DNA from: Massilia sp. KIM
Lineage (GTDB): Bacteria > Pseudomonadota > Gammaproteobacteria > Burkholderiales > Burkholderiaceae_D
DNA length: 64,000 nucleotides
Direction of reading: 5' to 3'
Assembly (NCBI RefSeq): GCF_002007115.1
Contig: NZ_MVAD01000001.1
Span: 1,736,001 to 1,800,000, forward strand
In this document: one piece after another, positions 52,868 to 62,010 of the stretch
Layout: every line of letters starts with the position of its first letter
Position numbering within the stretch: the stretch's first letter is position 1
Notes under the pieces: generated by a model
Databases searched by the model: none
Seen by the model: the letters and a program-made list of their open reading frames with translations, nothing else
Told to the model about the DNA's origin: nothing
Position numbers and translations under genes: made by a program

Positions 52868-54720
52868 CAGTCGCGCCCCCGGCCGCGCGGGTCGAGCTGC
52901 TCGATGCGGCGCGTCGCGTCCATCAGGTCCTGGCTCCAGTCGTTGGCGCTTTCGACGATGGTCGGCTTGATCAGGACCACCAGCTCACGCTTCTGGCTCA
53001 CCCGGTTCTTGTTGCGGAACAGCGCGCCAAGCACCGGCAAGCGGTCGGCGCCCGGCAGCTGGTCGACGTCGCCGGTCGAGGCCTGGCGCATCAGGCCGCC
53101 GATCGCGACCACCTGGCCGTTCTGGCCGCGCACGATGCTGTCCAGCTCCGAGGTGCTGGACGCCGCCAGCGGCAGGCGCACGGTGCCGGCCGAACCCAGG
53201 TCGACGTCCTTGTTGACGGTGCTGACCTGGCTCACCGAGGGATGCACGTGGAGCAGGATGTTGCCCTTGTCGTCGATCTGCGGGGTCACGTCCAGCACCA
53301 CGCCCGAGAAGAAGGGCTGCACGATCACGCTCGGGGTGACGATGGTGCCGTTCTCGCTGTTGTTGATGGTGTTGGTGATGCCGGTGACGAAGAACTCGTC
53401 GGTGCCGATCTTGAGCACGGCCTTTTGGTTATTGACCGCCGCCACGCGCGGGCTGGACAGCACGTGCACCGTGCCCTGGGATTCCAGGAAGGTCAGCAGG
53501 GCCGCGAAATTGTTGGTCTGGACGGCCAGGCCGAACAGCGAACCGGCCGCCTCGGCCGCGTTCGAGAGCGAAAAGCCGGTGCTGGCCGCGAGACCCCGGC
53601 CGCTATTGATCGGAGCGGGCTGGCCGCCGTCGCGCGGCAGCGGCGCCAGGTTGGCGCCGGGGCTGATCATGCCGGTCGAGACCCGGTTCGGGTGCGAGCT
53701 CTTGATCGAGGCGAAGGACGCCCAGTTGATGCCGCTCTGGAAGCGGTCGTTCAGCTCGACCTCGATGATCTTGGCTTCCAGGATCACCTGGCGGTCGACC
53801 GAGAGCTGGGTGGCCTTGAGGTAGGCGTCGACGTTGCGCAGTTCGTCCGGCATGGCGCGGATCACCACCACGCCAGACTGCGGGCTGATGACCACGCTGC
53901 GCCCGCCTTCCCTGCCGCCGACGATGGCTTCCATCGCCGTCTTGAGCTCGAGCCAGAAGTCGCTTTCGGACAGGGTGGAGACGTCGCTGCTGTCGAGCTG
54001 CACGCGGTTGCCGTCGTTGTTATTGTTGTTATTGTTGTTATTGTTGTTCTGGTTGTTCTGGTTGTTGCCGCCGCTGCCGCTGCCACTGCCGCTGTTGTTG
54101 CCGCGGTTGTTGTTATTGTTGTTGTAGTTGCCGACGTCCGCCACCGAGGTCGAGGTCACGCGCAGGTTGGACAGGCCGCGCCGCTTGGCGCTCAGGTAGT
54201 TCACCTGGAACATGCGGGTCTGCATGGTCAGCGGCCGGATCGTGATGCGGGTGCCGTCGATCCGGTAGTCGTAGCCGTACATCTCGCGGATCGCGTCCAG
54301 GGTCTCGGTGAGCGTGACGTCCTTGAGGTTGGCGCTGATGTTGCCGCTGACGTCCGGATGGACCAGCATGTTGTAGCGGGTGCCCGCCACGATCGAGCGG
54401 AAGAACTGCTGGGCCGGGACGTTGTTGAAGGAGACGTTGAAGCGCTCTTCCAGCGCCGGACGCGCCTTGGGCAGCTGGCTGGCCAGGGCCGCCGGCGGCG
54501 GCAGCAGCGCGTTGGCGACCGCGTCGTCCACTGCCGGCGTGGCCGCGGGCCGCGCATTGGCCTTGGCCATTTCCTTGTTGATGGTGTCGACCGCTTCGTG
54601 GCGTGGGGCGCTCTGGCAGCCGGCCAGCAGGGTGGCGCCGGCGACCGCGCCGGCGATCAGGGAGAGACGATTGAACATGCTTGCCTTGCGCGTCTTGCGA
54701 ATGGAGGTCATGGAAATCAT
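52867..54720 (-). CDS. mshL: MSHA secretin MshL
   Basis: Outer-membrane secretin pore for the pilus, 617 aa. Lipobox LLAGC with Cys35. N-domains (about 90-180) carry the STN/secretin-short motif; the secretin core spans about 370-600 (VLSSPRVAAVNNQKAVLKIG, VVLDVTPQID, GLMRQ). An unusual Asn/Gly/Ser-rich tract (about residues 198-240) separates N-domains and core. The start ATG overlaps the mshK stop (ATGA); Met15 could be an alternative start. Confidence 0.93.
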   Translation of the reverse strand: MISMTSIRKTRKASMFNRLSLIAGAVAGATLLAGCQSAPRHEAVDTINKEMAKANARPAATPAVDDAVANALLPPPAALASQLPKARPALEERFNVSFNNVPAQQFFRSIVAGTRYNMLVHPDVSGNISANLKDVTLTETLDAIREMYGYDYRIDGTRITIRPLTMQTRMFQVNYLSAKRRGLSNLRVTSTSVADVGNYNNNNNNRGNNSGSGSGSGGNNQNNQNNNNNNNNNNNDGNRVQLDSSDVSTLSESDFWLELKTAMEAIVGGREGGRSVVISPQSGVVVIRAMPDELRNVDAYLKATQLSVDRQVILEAKIIEVELNDRFQSGINWASFASIKSSHPNRVSTGMISPGANLAPLPRDGGQPAPINSGRGLAASTGFSLSNAAEAAGSLFGLAVQTNNFAALLTFLESQGTVHVLSSPRVAAVNNQKAVLKIGTDEFFVTGITNTINNSENGTIVTPSVIVQPFFSGVVLDVTPQIDDKGNILLHVHPSVSQVSTVNKDVDLGSAGTVRLPLAASSTSELDSIVRGQNGQVVAIGGLMRQASTGDVDQLPGADRLPVLGALFRNKNRVSQKRELVVLIKPTIVESANDWSQDLMDATRRIEQLDPRGRGRD

Positions 54721-55115
54721 CGCGGGGTCTGGACCAGGCCGGCGACGGCCGCCGCCGGAGGGTGCGCCGCGCTCATTCCGGGCACGGGTTCGGGAATGCC
54801 TTCGAGACGGAGCACCTGGCGCTCGGCCCCGCGCACCAGCTCGACCTCGGTCTGGCTCATGCGCGTCACACGCGCGCCGCGGAAGCTCTGGCCGAGGCGC
54901 ACGGTTTCGCCGTCGATCACGGCCACATGGCGCCCGCCGGCGCGCGGCGAGATCAGCACCGACTGCAGTCGCGGCTGGCCGCCGCCGGCGTCCGGCCCGG
55001 CGCGGCTGATGTCGAGCGCCGCCGGGGGGCGGGTCGGATCGTTCAGGGTCTGGGCGCCCGCAGGCAGGTGGGCGAGCGCCAGGCCCGCGAAAGTCGTCAG
55101 GATCAGGGTCTTCAC
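54717..55115 (-). CDS. mshK: MSHA biogenesis protein MshK
   Basis: 132-aa exported protein. The start GTG at 55115 overlaps the mshJ stop (GTGA) and gives a good signal peptide (KTLILTTFAGLALAHLPAGAQ); an upstream ATG at 55127 would overlap more. The DPTRPP motif and a VELVRGAERQ strand are typical of MshK/PilP-like proteins, which join the inner-membrane complex to the secretin. Confidence 0.85.
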   Translation of the reverse strand: MKTLILTTFAGLALAHLPAGAQTLNDPTRPPAALDISRAGPDAGGGQPRLQSVLISPRAGGRHVAVIDGETVRLGQSFRGARVTRMSQTEVELVRGAERQVLRLEGIPEPVPGMSAAHPPAAAVAGLVQTPR

Positions 55116-55876
55116 AGCTTCATCCATTTGCGGTCCAGGCTGAGGGTATACAGGGTAAGGGTCAGGCGCGCCGACGGATACTGCTCGACGTCGAGCTGGG
55201 CGCGGCCCCAGAACAGGCGGGTCGGCATCGCCTCCAGGGCGCTCATGTAGTCGACCATGTCGAGGTAGCTGCCGCGCACCGTCACTTCGACTCCGTGCCG
55301 GTACAGCAGCTCGCCGGCCTTGGGCAGGGCCGGCGCTTCGCCCGGCTGGGCGGCGGGTTTGACCAGCACCGGCGACAGGCCGACCGGCTGCGCCGGCTGG
55401 GCCGCCGGCGCCTGGGCGCGTGCCTCCGGCGCGTTGCCCGGTTGCTCGCCGGTCACCGGCTCGACCGGGAGGGTGCGCATCGACACCAGCTTGAGGCGGC
55501 CGTTGGCGCGCAAGATCGATTCGACCAGGGGCCCCATGCGCTCGGCCGGCACCAGGCCATGCTCCATCGCCAGCAGGGCGTTGTGCATGCGCGCGGTCTG
55601 GTCCTTCACCGACGCCAGGCGGGCGCGGGTCGGGGCATCCGGGTCGTTCTCGTAGGCGCGCACCTTGGCGGTGATCTCGCCGTCCAGGCCCATCATGTTG
55701 TTGCGCTGCTGGTCGATCTGGGCGCGCAGCGCGTCCTGGGTCTTGAGCAGCGGACCGAGGGCGACCGTATGCACCAGGAATACCATCGCCGCGGCAACGG
55801 CGGCGAACAGCATCCCGCGTTCGCGCAGGCTCAGCGCGTCGACGCGCGCGGCCAGGTCCAGGAGCCGCTGCTTCAT
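55112..55876 (-). CDS. mshJ: MSHA biogenesis protein MshJ (PilO-like)
   Basis: 254 aa, one N-terminal membrane helix (about 22-42; GMLFAAVAAAMVFLVH), a coiled-coil-like region, a Pro/Ala-rich linker and a C-terminal ferredoxin-like PilO domain with GSYLDMVDYMSALEAM. Part of the inner-membrane alignment complex. The start at MKQRLLDL overlaps the upstream gene's stop by 4 nt. Confidence 0.9.
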   Translation of the reverse strand: MKQRLLDLAARVDALSLRERGMLFAAVAAAMVFLVHTVALGPLLKTQDALRAQIDQQRNNMMGLDGEITAKVRAYENDPDAPTRARLASVKDQTARMHNALLAMEHGLVPAERMGPLVESILRANGRLKLVSMRTLPVEPVTGEQPGNAPEARAQAPAAQPAQPVGLSPVLVKPAAQPGEAPALPKAGELLYRHGVEVTVRGSYLDMVDYMSALEAMPTRLFWGRAQLDVEQYPSARLTLTLYTLSLDRKWMKL

Positions 55877-56520
55877 GGGCGCGACTCCTCGGGCACCGAC
55901 TGCAGGCTGAACTCGACGTAGGGCGCCGGGGCGTTGCCCTGCTTGCCGTCGGCGCCGGTGGTCGCCACGGGTGCGGCCTCGCCGATCTGCAGGCTGGCGA
56001 AGGCCTTGCCCTGCATGAGGGGTTCCTGGGTCAGGCGGTTCAGGTAGCCCGGCACCTTGCCCGGGTCGAGGGTGCGGCCCTTGATGCCGATGTCGTTGCC
56101 GGCGCCGGCGACCGTGACCGCGGTCAGCCACAGGCCGTCCACGCTCTGGCGCGCCAGCGCCTTGAAATAGCCGGCGTAGCCGCGCGTGTCGCCCAACTCG
56201 CCGCGCTCGATCACGTCCGAGATCCGGGTCAAGGCGGCCAGCTGGGCTTCGGCCTCGGCCAGCTCGGCTTCGAGGTCCTTGCTGGCCACGCGCGGCGCGA
56301 ATTCGGTGTTCACGTTGTCCATGCGCGCCTGCTTCTGCTTGAGGCGCTCGGCGCCGGCGTCGGCCTGGTGCTGCAGCTCGGCCGTGCGCACCTTGCCGTA
56401 GGAGACCATCAGGCCCAAACCGACCGCCAGCACCAGCAGCGCGAGCGCCATGCGGGTCGCCGACAGCACCTGCTTGCGCGGCTGGAAGGCCGGGTTGAAC
56501 AGGTTGATCTGCTGGCTCAT
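55873..56520 (-). CDS. MSHA biogenesis protein MshI2 (PilN-like)
   Basis: 215 aa. The INLFNPAF motif at residues 5-12 is the PilM-binding PilN signature (INLFxP). One membrane helix (about 26-42) precedes a coiled-coil (HQADAGAERLKQKQARMD) and a periplasmic domain. It overlaps the mshI stop (ATGA) and forms the PilM-PilN-PilO-like complex with MshI and MshJ. Confidence 0.9.
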   Translation of the reverse strand: MSQQINLFNPAFQPRKQVLSATRMALALLVLAVGLGLMVSYGKVRTAELQHQADAGAERLKQKQARMDNVNTEFAPRVASKDLEAELAEAEAQLAALTRISDVIERGELGDTRGYAGYFKALARQSVDGLWLTAVTVAGAGNDIGIKGRTLDPGKVPGYLNRLTQEPLMQGKAFASLQIGEAAPVATTGADGKQGNAPAPYVEFSLQSVPEESRP

Positions 56521-57455
56521 GCGGCCACCTCCTCGCGCAGGGCGGCGCCTAGCGGCAGCAGGAAGCGGCACTGCAAGGCCTTGTCGCTCAGTTCGGGCGT
56601 GCGCGAGAAGTCGAGCAGGCTGGCCAGGTCGAGGGTCTCGACCGGCGTGTACAGATTGCTCGACAGGTATTCTTCCAGGCCGCTGATCTCGGAGGGGCCG
56701 AGCACCAGCTTGGCCACGCTGATGAAGGAGTACTGGCGCTCGAAATGGTCGAGCGAACGCTGGAGTTCGAGGGTGATGCGGTCGAAGCTGGCGTGCTTGC
56801 GTTCGTGGTCGGTTTCGAGCAACTGGGCCAGGCTCACGTCGAAGCGGCGCGACAGGTAGAGTTCGCCCTTGTATGACACGGTCAGCAGCCCGCCCTCCTC
56901 GCTGAAGGAGAGCATGGCCACGCCGCGGCCCTCGGGTTCGAGCATGGCCGAGAGATTACGCTGGGCCATTTCGGGAATGTCGATCACGGACAGCTCGATC
57001 TTCGCGTCCAGGAACAGCTTCTGGCGCGGAGCGATGACGCTGTTGCGCGCGGCGACCGCGAAGATCGATTGCTGGACCCGGCCGGCGGCGGCGCCGTCCA
57101 CGGGGATGTCGAGCACGTCGATGGTGGCCTGGTCGACCGGGAAGTCGAGGATGTCCTTGAGGCGCCAGCGCACGGCCGTCTTCATCTCTTCCTTCGGCAC
57201 GTTGGGGGCTTCGACGTTGATGAGCTGGTAGTCCCCACTGGCCAGCAAGGTGGCGCAGCGGTAGCTGTCGGCATGCCCTTCCTTTCCCGCCTTGCCCAGC
57301 ATGGCCGCGGTGTCCTGGCCCGGCAGGAAGTGGGCGAAGCGGACGAAGGGCTTCCCGCCCGCAATCCGCTTGACGCTGGCGGCGGCGATCCCGTCGCGCT
57401 GGACGGCGATGCTGAGCCAACCTTCTTTCTTCTTTGCTCTCTTAAAAAAACGCAT
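56517..57455 (-). CDS. mshI: MSHA biogenesis protein MshI (PilM-like actin-fold protein)
   Basis: 312 aa, cytoplasmic actin-like fold. It opens with a basic stretch (RFFKRAKKKEGW) and has the PilM-like EMKTAVRWRLKDIL segment. It binds the INLF tail of the PilN-like partner. Its start lies 138 nt after the mshQ stop, with a likely promoter in that gap, so mshI-mshN can form a separate transcript. Confidence 0.9.
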   Translation of the reverse strand: MRFFKRAKKKEGWLSIAVQRDGIAAASVKRIAGGKPFVRFAHFLPGQDTAAMLGKAGKEGHADSYRCATLLASGDYQLINVEAPNVPKEEMKTAVRWRLKDILDFPVDQATIDVLDIPVDGAAAGRVQQSIFAVAARNSVIAPRQKLFLDAKIELSVIDIPEMAQRNLSAMLEPEGRGVAMLSFSEEGGLLTVSYKGELYLSRRFDVSLAQLLETDHERKHASFDRITLELQRSLDHFERQYSFISVAKLVLGPSEISGLEEYLSSNLYTPVETLDLASLLDFSRTPELSDKALQCRFLLPLGAALREEVAA

Positions 57456-57490
57456 GCGGGCGGCGCGGTGACGGAAGCGGCAAAGTCTTG

Positions 57491-57521
57491 ATTATAGTCA
57501 AGATACGCCAGAAACCATCAA
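57491..57521 (-). promoter_or_regulatory. Candidate promoter of the mshI-N half-operon
   Basis: On the minus strand a perfect TATAAT is embedded in a short inverted repeat (CTTGA / TCAAG). A TTGATG lies 19 nt upstream, longer than optimal. The dyad may be an operator over the -10 box. The surrounding gap is AT-rich. Confidence 0.5.
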
Positions 57522-57593
57522 GAAAAGTCGCCGGAAATGACAGATGTGTGCGTTTCTCGCTGCGCTTTATGCAGAGTATGACAATTTCGATGA

Positions 57594-60500
57594 TTAATAG
57601 ATCTCGCGAACGTAGATCACGGGGCTGCGGTATTGGCCGAATGACACGCGTCCGCGGGTGCTCGGCAGCCAGCCGTGATCCGTGCTGTCGACATGGACGT
57701 GCACACTCCCCTCCATCTTCGCACCGACCGGCGCCAGTGAGAACACGGTGCGACCGTCGTCCAGCGGCATCGCGCCGGCCTTGGCGGCCGAAAGCGGGAC
57801 GCAGTTGTTGGTCTTGTCTGTGGAGCTCGCCAGGCGCAGCGCGCGCGTGCACTCGGTGTAGCGGACCTCGCTCGTGCTGAGCAGGGTGGCATGATCGAGG
57901 CTGGTGGTAGTGGCCCAGCCCGTGCCGGTCCAGAACTGCGCCTGCATCGGGACACGCGTCTTGAGCAGTTCGGAACCGAAGACGTTGGCTACTTCGATGC
58001 GGCCGGTCACGACCATCACCCCGCCTTCGATCGATTCCTCCGGCTCTGCCTGGAGCGAGCTGAGTTTCTCCCTGGCCGTCGTTCCCGCACGCGGGGTCGT
58101 GGCAGTTGCGCGCAGGTAGACCGGGGTCGGCGCCGGCCAGCCGCCGCTGCGGGCGCCGTCCGCGACGAAGGGGAGCCCCAGCTTGAAGGATACCGCGCGC
58201 AAGGTTTCGTACCGAAGTTCGGCCTTGGTCGGATCGGTCAGGCCGCCATCCTTGACCACCAGCGCGCCCTGCCCCGGCAATACAACGGGGCTCAGCGCCA
58301 GGTCTTCCGGCACCACGGCCTGCTGGTACTTGGGATCGTTAAACACCGGCAGTTCCAGTCCGTTCACGTCATGGGCCTTGACGCGCACCTGGAAAGGCTG
58401 GGTCGAGTGAGTGGCGGTTTCGATCTCGGCCAGGCCTTGCGCGGGACAGCGCATCTTCGGCACACAGTCGAAGTTGCCGGTGACGACAGTCGAGAAATAG
58501 GCCGGATAGAAGCGCCCCACCCGCTTGGTCACGTCCAGGTTGCGGCCGCTGCCGAGGTAGTTGTCCACCTTTGCGCTCAGGTCCATGCTGCCCAGCTGGC
58601 TCCAGGTGAAGGTGCCGCTGAAATCGGTCGTGTTCTCGGCAAAGCCGCCGCCGAGTTCACCGAGCTGCTTCGGGTCCAGACCCTCGATCGCGCCGGCGCC
58701 GGCCAGCGACAACTGCATCTTGGGGCGGTAGCCGTTGACTTCCTTGCCAAAGCTCGGCAGCACCTGCCCTGCCTTGCCGAGGGCGCTCACGCGCAGGTCG
58801 AAGGGCTCGCCGGCGCGCACGAACCCGGGTTCCGCCAGCTTGTTGGTGGCCGGGTTCTCCACCCCGTCCGCGCTGCGGGTCAGCGCCATCTCGAGTCGGT
58901 CCGGCACCGACACGATCTCGGCCTCGTCCATCAGGCCCTTGGAATCCTGCAGCATCAGGCGCAGCATGCCCACGTCGGCATAGCTGAATTTCGTCTCGAC
59001 CGAGGCCACCTTGGCCGGGAAATCGATGGTCTGCGCACTCCAGGCCGGGGTCGCGTCCGGACCGACGCAGGCGCTCAGCGGCGCGCTGGAGGCCGGCGTC
59101 ACGTACTGCGCCTTGGCCTGGGCTCCGGCCGCCAGCGGCAGCGGATTGGTGCAGCGGAACGCGAACTTGAGCGCCGCCTTCCCCGTCTGGGTGGTGGACA
59201 GCGGCGTGGCCTTGCCGTCGGTGACTGCCGTGATGTAGACGGTGGCGGTGTCGCCAGCCACCAGCGTGGCGTCGTACAACGGACAGGCGCTGGTGCCGAT
59301 CGCCGCGCCGGCCGCGCAGGCGATGGTGGTGAACTTGTAGGCCGCCGCTTGCGGCACCACCGTGGTCGCCTTGTGGGTCTTGCTGTTGTTGCTGGTATCG
59401 GGATCGCGCGAGCCGGTGACGGTGGCGCTGACCGCCATCTCGCCGGTCTTGGTGACCTTGGTCTTGAGCGCGATCGCCGGCGTGGTCTGGCCCATCTCGA
59501 GCGTCGGACCGTAGGTGCAGGTGACGATCTGACCAAGCGCCGAGCAGCTCCAGTCGGTGCCGGTGGCGGAGGTATAGGTCTGGCCGGCCGGCAGCGTGAT
59601 ACGCACCGTGATCGGGCCGTCGTCCGGCGCCGGCCCCTTGTTGGCAACCGTGAGCGAATAGCTGGCCGGCCCGTTCTCGACCAGCGAACCGTTGAGCACC
59701 AGGTCGAGCGCCAGATCCGATTCCGGCGCGCTCGGCAGCGCCAGCACGGCGGTGCTCAGGATGATCATGTCCTCGGTGGCGCGGAAGGTGGCGCTGGCCA
59801 CGCCCTGCTTGGGCGTGAAGTTGCCGATCTCGTAAGTGTCGAAGTCGACCCCGACCGAGTAGGCATCCTTGTTGATGCTGCTCTGCGAGTTGAACTGGTT
59901 GCCAGCCGGGGCGTAGCTGCCGTTGGTCAGGGTCGACGTGCTGCCGTTCTGGGTGAAGAATACGGCTTCCGCATTGGCCGACAGCGCCTGGTCGCCTTCC
60001 CAGACCACGTGGCCGAAGCGCCCCTTCTCGTTGCTGGTGACGTTGTCCGGCACCCGGAAATTCGTCATCGTAAACTTGACTTCGGCGTAGTACAGCGGCT
60101 GGAAGCCGTCGTAGATGTTCAAGTTGCGGAAGGGTTCCGCGTAGTGCGAGTACACGACCACCAGAGAGAAGCCGCCGAGCACCGCGTTACGCTCGCAATG
60201 CGGGCTGCCGGTGTTCACGCTCAGGCCCGAGAAGGTGTAGTCGCCGCTGCCCTTTGCCTGGACCAGCTTGGTGACGTCGGCCGCCCCGCTGAAATAGGGG
60301 ATGCCGTTGGCGACGCTGGCGGTCCAGACGCGGCCGGCCGTGACCGAGTTGCCGTTCATGGTGACGGTCTTGTCGATGCTGCTGCTCGATCCCGCCCAGT
60401 ACAGGTGGGCCGAGACCACGCTGGCGCCGAAAGGCAGGCTCAGGCTGGCCTTCTCGTTGGTGTTGGGCGAGGTCACGTAGCAGGCATACTTCCCCTCGGG

Positions 60501-60674
60501 GTAGCTGCGCAGGCTGGCCTGGGTGCCGGTGAAGTTGATGTTGCCGGCAAATGTCTTGTACAGGGTGAGCGCGGTCTGGGCCTGGGCCGGCGGCAGGCCG
60601 AACAAGCAGGCCAGCAAGGCGAGGCCCGCGAGCAGCGCGCGCCATGCCTTCGATGAGGGGGTGGCGCGTTTCAT
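57594..60674 (-). CDS. mshQ: MshQ-like tip adhesin with DUF11 and DUF6701 regions
   Basis: Large exported protein of 1026 aa, probably the tip adhesin or surface subunit of the pilus. Sec signal (about 1-32, ending AQAQ). An N-terminal beta-rich domain (about 33-320) is followed by a DUF11-type beta-sandwich (about 325-440; NKGPAPDDGPITVRITLP region). The remainder matches the MshQ/DUF6701 type, with Cys spaced as disulfide pairs. Its start overlaps the mshP stop by 4 nt. The N-terminal part varies between species in my experience, as expected for an adhesin. Confidence 0.85.
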   Translation of the reverse strand: MKRATPSSKAWRALLAGLALLACLFGLPPAQAQTALTLYKTFAGNINFTGTQASLRSYPEGKYACYVTSPNTNEKASLSLPFGASVVSAHLYWAGSSSSIDKTVTMNGNSVTAGRVWTASVANGIPYFSGAADVTKLVQAKGSGDYTFSGLSVNTGSPHCERNAVLGGFSLVVVYSHYAEPFRNLNIYDGFQPLYYAEVKFTMTNFRVPDNVTSNEKGRFGHVVWEGDQALSANAEAVFFTQNGSTSTLTNGSYAPAGNQFNSQSSINKDAYSVGVDFDTYEIGNFTPKQGVASATFRATEDMIILSTAVLALPSAPESDLALDLVLNGSLVENGPASYSLTVANKGPAPDDGPITVRITLPAGQTYTSATGTDWSCSALGQIVTCTYGPTLEMGQTTPAIALKTKVTKTGEMAVSATVTGSRDPDTSNNSKTHKATTVVPQAAAYKFTTIACAAGAAIGTSACPLYDATLVAGDTATVYITAVTDGKATPLSTTQTGKAALKFAFRCTNPLPLAAGAQAKAQYVTPASSAPLSACVGPDATPAWSAQTIDFPAKVASVETKFSYADVGMLRLMLQDSKGLMDEAEIVSVPDRLEMALTRSADGVENPATNKLAEPGFVRAGEPFDLRVSALGKAGQVLPSFGKEVNGYRPKMQLSLAGAGAIEGLDPKQLGELGGGFAENTTDFSGTFTWSQLGSMDLSAKVDNYLGSGRNLDVTKRVGRFYPAYFSTVVTGNFDCVPKMRCPAQGLAEIETATHSTQPFQVRVKAHDVNGLELPVFNDPKYQQAVVPEDLALSPVVLPGQGALVVKDGGLTDPTKAELRYETLRAVSFKLGLPFVADGARSGGWPAPTPVYLRATATTPRAGTTAREKLSSLQAEPEESIEGGVMVVTGRIEVANVFGSELLKTRVPMQAQFWTGTGWATTTSLDHATLLSTSEVRYTECTRALRLASSTDKTNNCVPLSAAKAGAMPLDDGRTVFSLAPVGAKMEGSVHVHVDSTDHGWLPSTRGRVSFGQYRSPVIYVREIY

Positions 60675-61129
60675 AGTTCAACCTCGACCTGGCGCCGGAC
60701 GAAGTCCGGGCTGTTGTTGTTGGCCACCGCATCGCAGGCGCCATTGACTGGCTGGTTGCAGGCGACGGCGCGGATGTGGAAGCGGGTGAGCGCGGCCGTG
60801 TTGCCGTCTTCGTCGGCCAGCCCCGGGATCACGCGGCAGCTGACGGTGACGGTATAGCTGGCCAGCACGCTGTCCGGCATGCGGAAGGAAGCGCCGGCGC
60901 ACTGGTTGTTGCGGCGCTGCTGGAACAGGCCCCATTCGACCCCGGCGCGCGCCGCCTGGTAGGCGCGCGCGCCCTCGACGTCGAGGCTGGAGCTGGCCTG
61001 CTGGGTATTGAACAGGCTGACGGCGGCCACGCCCATGGCGGCCAGCACCACCAGCAGGAAGATGGCGGTGACCAGGCCGACGCCGGCGCTGCGCGCGCGG
61101 CGAGGAAGCGAAGGAGCGCGTTGCATCAT
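60671..61129 (-). CDS. mshP: MSHA minor pilin-like MshP (PilX-like)
   Basis: 152 aa. A basic n-region (PRRARSAG) precedes VGLVTAIFLLVVLAAMGVAAV, a hydrophobic helix without the usual Glu5 of type IV pilins, as in MshP/PilX proteins. Then come SSSLDVEGARAYQAARAGVEW and a periplasmic part with Cys. ATG 61129 overlaps the mshO stop (ATGATG). Confidence 0.88.
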   Translation of the reverse strand: MMQRAPSLPRRARSAGVGLVTAIFLLVVLAAMGVAAVSLFNTQQASSSLDVEGARAYQAARAGVEWGLFQQRRNNQCAGASFRMPDSVLASYTVTVSCRVIPGLADEDGNTAALTRFHIRAVACNQPVNGACDAVANNNSPDFVRRQVEVEL

Positions 61130-62010
61130 GGCGTGTTGTCCACGTGGATCTGGTGCACCAGGCGCACCGTCGAAGAAGCGTCGTCCTGGGCCCGCAGGGC
61201 CAGGTTCATCACCACCAGCGCGCTGCGGCGGGCGGCTGCGCTGCCGTAACTGAAAATGCCGCCGCAGCTGGCCACGCGGGCGGCGATCACGGCGCGCTGT
61301 GGGTTGCCCTGGGGCGGCATGTTCTGGGTGTCGCTGATCGGGTAGTTCCAGTAGCGCACCAGCGCATCGCTGCCGTCGGACTGGCGCTCGCACACATAGG
61401 TCACCGGCGTCTCGACCACGTGAAAGCGCCGGTTGGGCGAGGTCATCGGGACGGTCTGCATCGCGAACGGGTTGTAGGCCAGGCTCACCACCGGGTTGAC
61501 CGGGTCGGCATTGTTGACCGCCGTGACGCGTGCGATGTTGCGGTCGGCCTGTCCTTCACGCGCCATCCAGGCGTCCGAGGGCACCGTGGCGTCGCCCAGG
61601 TTGAACACGACCACGAAATTGCCGGGCACGATGGGACGCATGGTGCCACCGGCCACGGTGAAGTCACGCCGGTTCGGATCGTTGAAGTCGAGCACCTCGC
61701 GGTTGGGGACGAAGTCCTCGGCCGCGAGGTAGCGTCCACCGGTGGAGGTGAGCAGGAAATCGATGCCGTTACCGTTCGCGGTCACGCGGATGCTGTTGGG
61801 CAGCGCCAGGCGCAAGTCGCGCGCGATGCGGCGCAGCGCCAGGTCGGCTTCGTCGGTCACCGTGGCGCGCACCGCGCTTTGCGCGTACCCCTCCATCGGC
61901 GCGCGGATGAACACAGCGACGATGGCGCCGACGATGCCGATGATGACGATCACGAGGACCGCTTCGACCAGGGTGAAGCCGCGCGCACGGCGTGTTCGAC
62001 GGACGTTCAT
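61126..62010 (-). CDS. mshO: MSHA minor pseudopilin MshO
   Basis: 294 aa with a type IV prepilin leader (RRARG/FTLVEA; Glu at +5) followed by a hydrophobic helix (AVLVIVIIGIVGAIVAVFI). Presumably a minor pilin that helps start pilus assembly. It shares one base with the mshD stop (TGATG). Confidence 0.9.
   Translation of the reverse strand: MNVRRTRRARGFTLVEAVLVIVIIGIVGAIVAVFIRAPMEGYAQSAVRATVTDEADLALRRIARDLRLALPNSIRVTANGNGIDFLLTSTGGRYLAAEDFVPNREVLDFNDPNRRDFTVAGGTMRPIVPGNFVVVFNLGDATVPSDAWMAREGQADRNIARVTAVNNADPVNPVVSLAYNPFAMQTVPMTSPNRRFHVVETPVTYVCERQSDGSDALVRYWNYPISDTQNMPPQGNPQRAVIAARVASCGGIFSYGSAAARRSALVVMNLALRAQDDASSTVRLVHQIHVDNTP

Noticed and set aside
53992..54127. AC/GTT-rich tract as a possible regulatory microsatellite
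   Set aside because: It is in frame within mshL and codes for Asn-rich linker; kept only as a finding on variable length.
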